From positions 1-64,000 of the forward strand of contig JAWLAY010000009.1 of assembly GCA_041395245.1 (NCBI GenBank): DNA of 64,000 bases, written 5' to 3'. Below, piece by piece: positions 63,592 to 64,000 of the stretch. The DNA comes from Aquimonas sp041395245. GTDB taxonomy: Bacteria; Pseudomonadota; Gammaproteobacteria; Xanthomonadales; Xanthomonadaceae. Each line of letters starts with the position of its first letter. Within the stretch, counting starts at the first letter, position 1. The translations under genes were made by a program, and so were the position numbers. The notes beneath the pieces were generated by a model. The model made no database searches. It had not been told where the DNA came from and saw only the letters and a program-made list of their open reading frames with translations.

Positions 63592-64000
63592 TCAGCGCCC
63601 GTAGACGTCCTCGAAACGCACGATGTCGTCTTCGCCCAGGTACGAACCGGACTGCACCTCGATCAATTCCAGCGGTAACCGACCGGGGTTTTCCAGCCGA
63701 TGCACCACGCCCAGCGGGATATAGGTGCTCTGGTTTTCGGTCAGCAGAATGGTTTCCTCGCCGCGCGTGACCTTGGCGGTACCGCTGACCACGATCCAGT
63801 GCTCGGCGCGGTGATGGTGCATCTGCAGACTCAGCGCGCCACCGGGTTTGACGGTGATGCGCTTGACCTGGAAGCGCTCGCCGTTGTCGATGGAGTCATA
63901 CGCACCCCAGGGCCGATACACCTTGCGGTGTGTGACCGCATGGGTGCGACCACTGCCCTTGATGCGACCCACCACGTCCTTCACTTGCTGCACCTGATCA
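63592..64000 (-). CDS. xanB: Mannose-1-phosphate guanylyltransferase/mannose-6-phosphate isomerase, C-terminal part
   Basis: About 136 codons of the cupin-type (type II phosphomannose isomerase) domain are visible; the N-terminal guanylyltransferase lies beyond the window. Key segments are HRKVYRPWGAYDSIDNGERF, RITVKPGGALSLQMHHHRAE and HWIVVSGTAKVTRGEE. LLTENQSTYIPLGVVHRLEN and SGSYLGEDDIVRFEDVYGR follow. The HxH and ENxxxYIPxGxxH residues hold the metal. The enzyme makes GDP-mannose for exopolysaccharide or LPS; the name follows Xanthomonas xanB, and manC/cpsB/algA are equivalent names. Confidence 0.92.
   Translation of the reverse strand, partial: DQVQQVKDVVGRIKGSGRTHAVTHRKVYRPWGAYDSIDNGERFQVKRITVKPGGALSLQMHHHRAEHWIVVSGTAKVTRGEETILLTENQSTYIPLGVVHRLENPGRLPLELIEVQSGSYLGEDDIVRFEDVYGR

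Overview
The window is a G+C-rich chromosomal segment of a gammaproteobacterium, most likely of the Xanthomonadales (Lysobacterales). Four things point there: the E. coli-like order of the division and cell-wall cluster, but without murD; the rsmI-lpoA-yraN and folC-dedD-cvpA-purF neighbourhoods; a XanB-type mannose enzyme at the right edge; and several secreted proteins ending in a short F-x-[DN]-G-F-E tail. The genus cannot be fixed from this sequence alone. No tRNA gene, CRISPR array, transposase or prophage gene was seen.

1-14,960 (minus strand): the dcw cluster, read right to left as mraZ-rsmH-ftsL-ftsI-murE-murF-mraY-ftsW-murG-murC-ddl-ftsQ-ftsA-ftsZ. Nine junctions are 4-base ATGA stop/start overlaps. 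Three 10-bp-spaced GTGGG-type boxes sit in front of mraZ and a hairpin separates ftsA from ftsZ. murD is missing between mraY and ftsW. Then come the RNase P RNA gene, rsmI, and divergently lpoA and yraN, which continues the envelope theme.

18,800-27,600: a secreted delta-60-like protein, ilvE with a strong terminator, a small secreted protein, an OmpR/HisKA two-component pair, a BlaI-type repressor with a zinc-protease/TonB-tail membrane sensor, and two tandem paralogous secreted proteins.

27,900-40,400: a hairpin repeat, a coupled trio (FAD-linked oxidase, family 9 glycosyltransferase, uracil-DNA-glycosylase-like protein), a lipoprotein alkaline phosphatase, a membrane EAL phosphodiesterase, DUF3297, a PAS chemoreceptor, cheW and rapA.

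40,600-51,900: a membrane Ser/Thr kinase with a C-terminal FGE-sulfatase-like domain followed by a two-FHA membrane protein; an unrecognised exported protein, tdh, folC-dedD-cvpA-purF and a DUF455 protein.

51,900-64,000: small, poorly conserved membrane or secreted proteins, ubiB, a PAS-PAS-GGDEF-EAL protein whose EAL domain has lost signature residues, a BNR-repeat secreted protein coupled to an unrecognised exported protein, a second copy of the hairpin repeat, another secreted protein with the GFE tail, and the C-terminal part of xanB/manC. The most unusual signals are the shared C-terminal GFE tail, the two hairpin repeats whose arms differ between copies but stay complementary within each copy, and the absence of murD.
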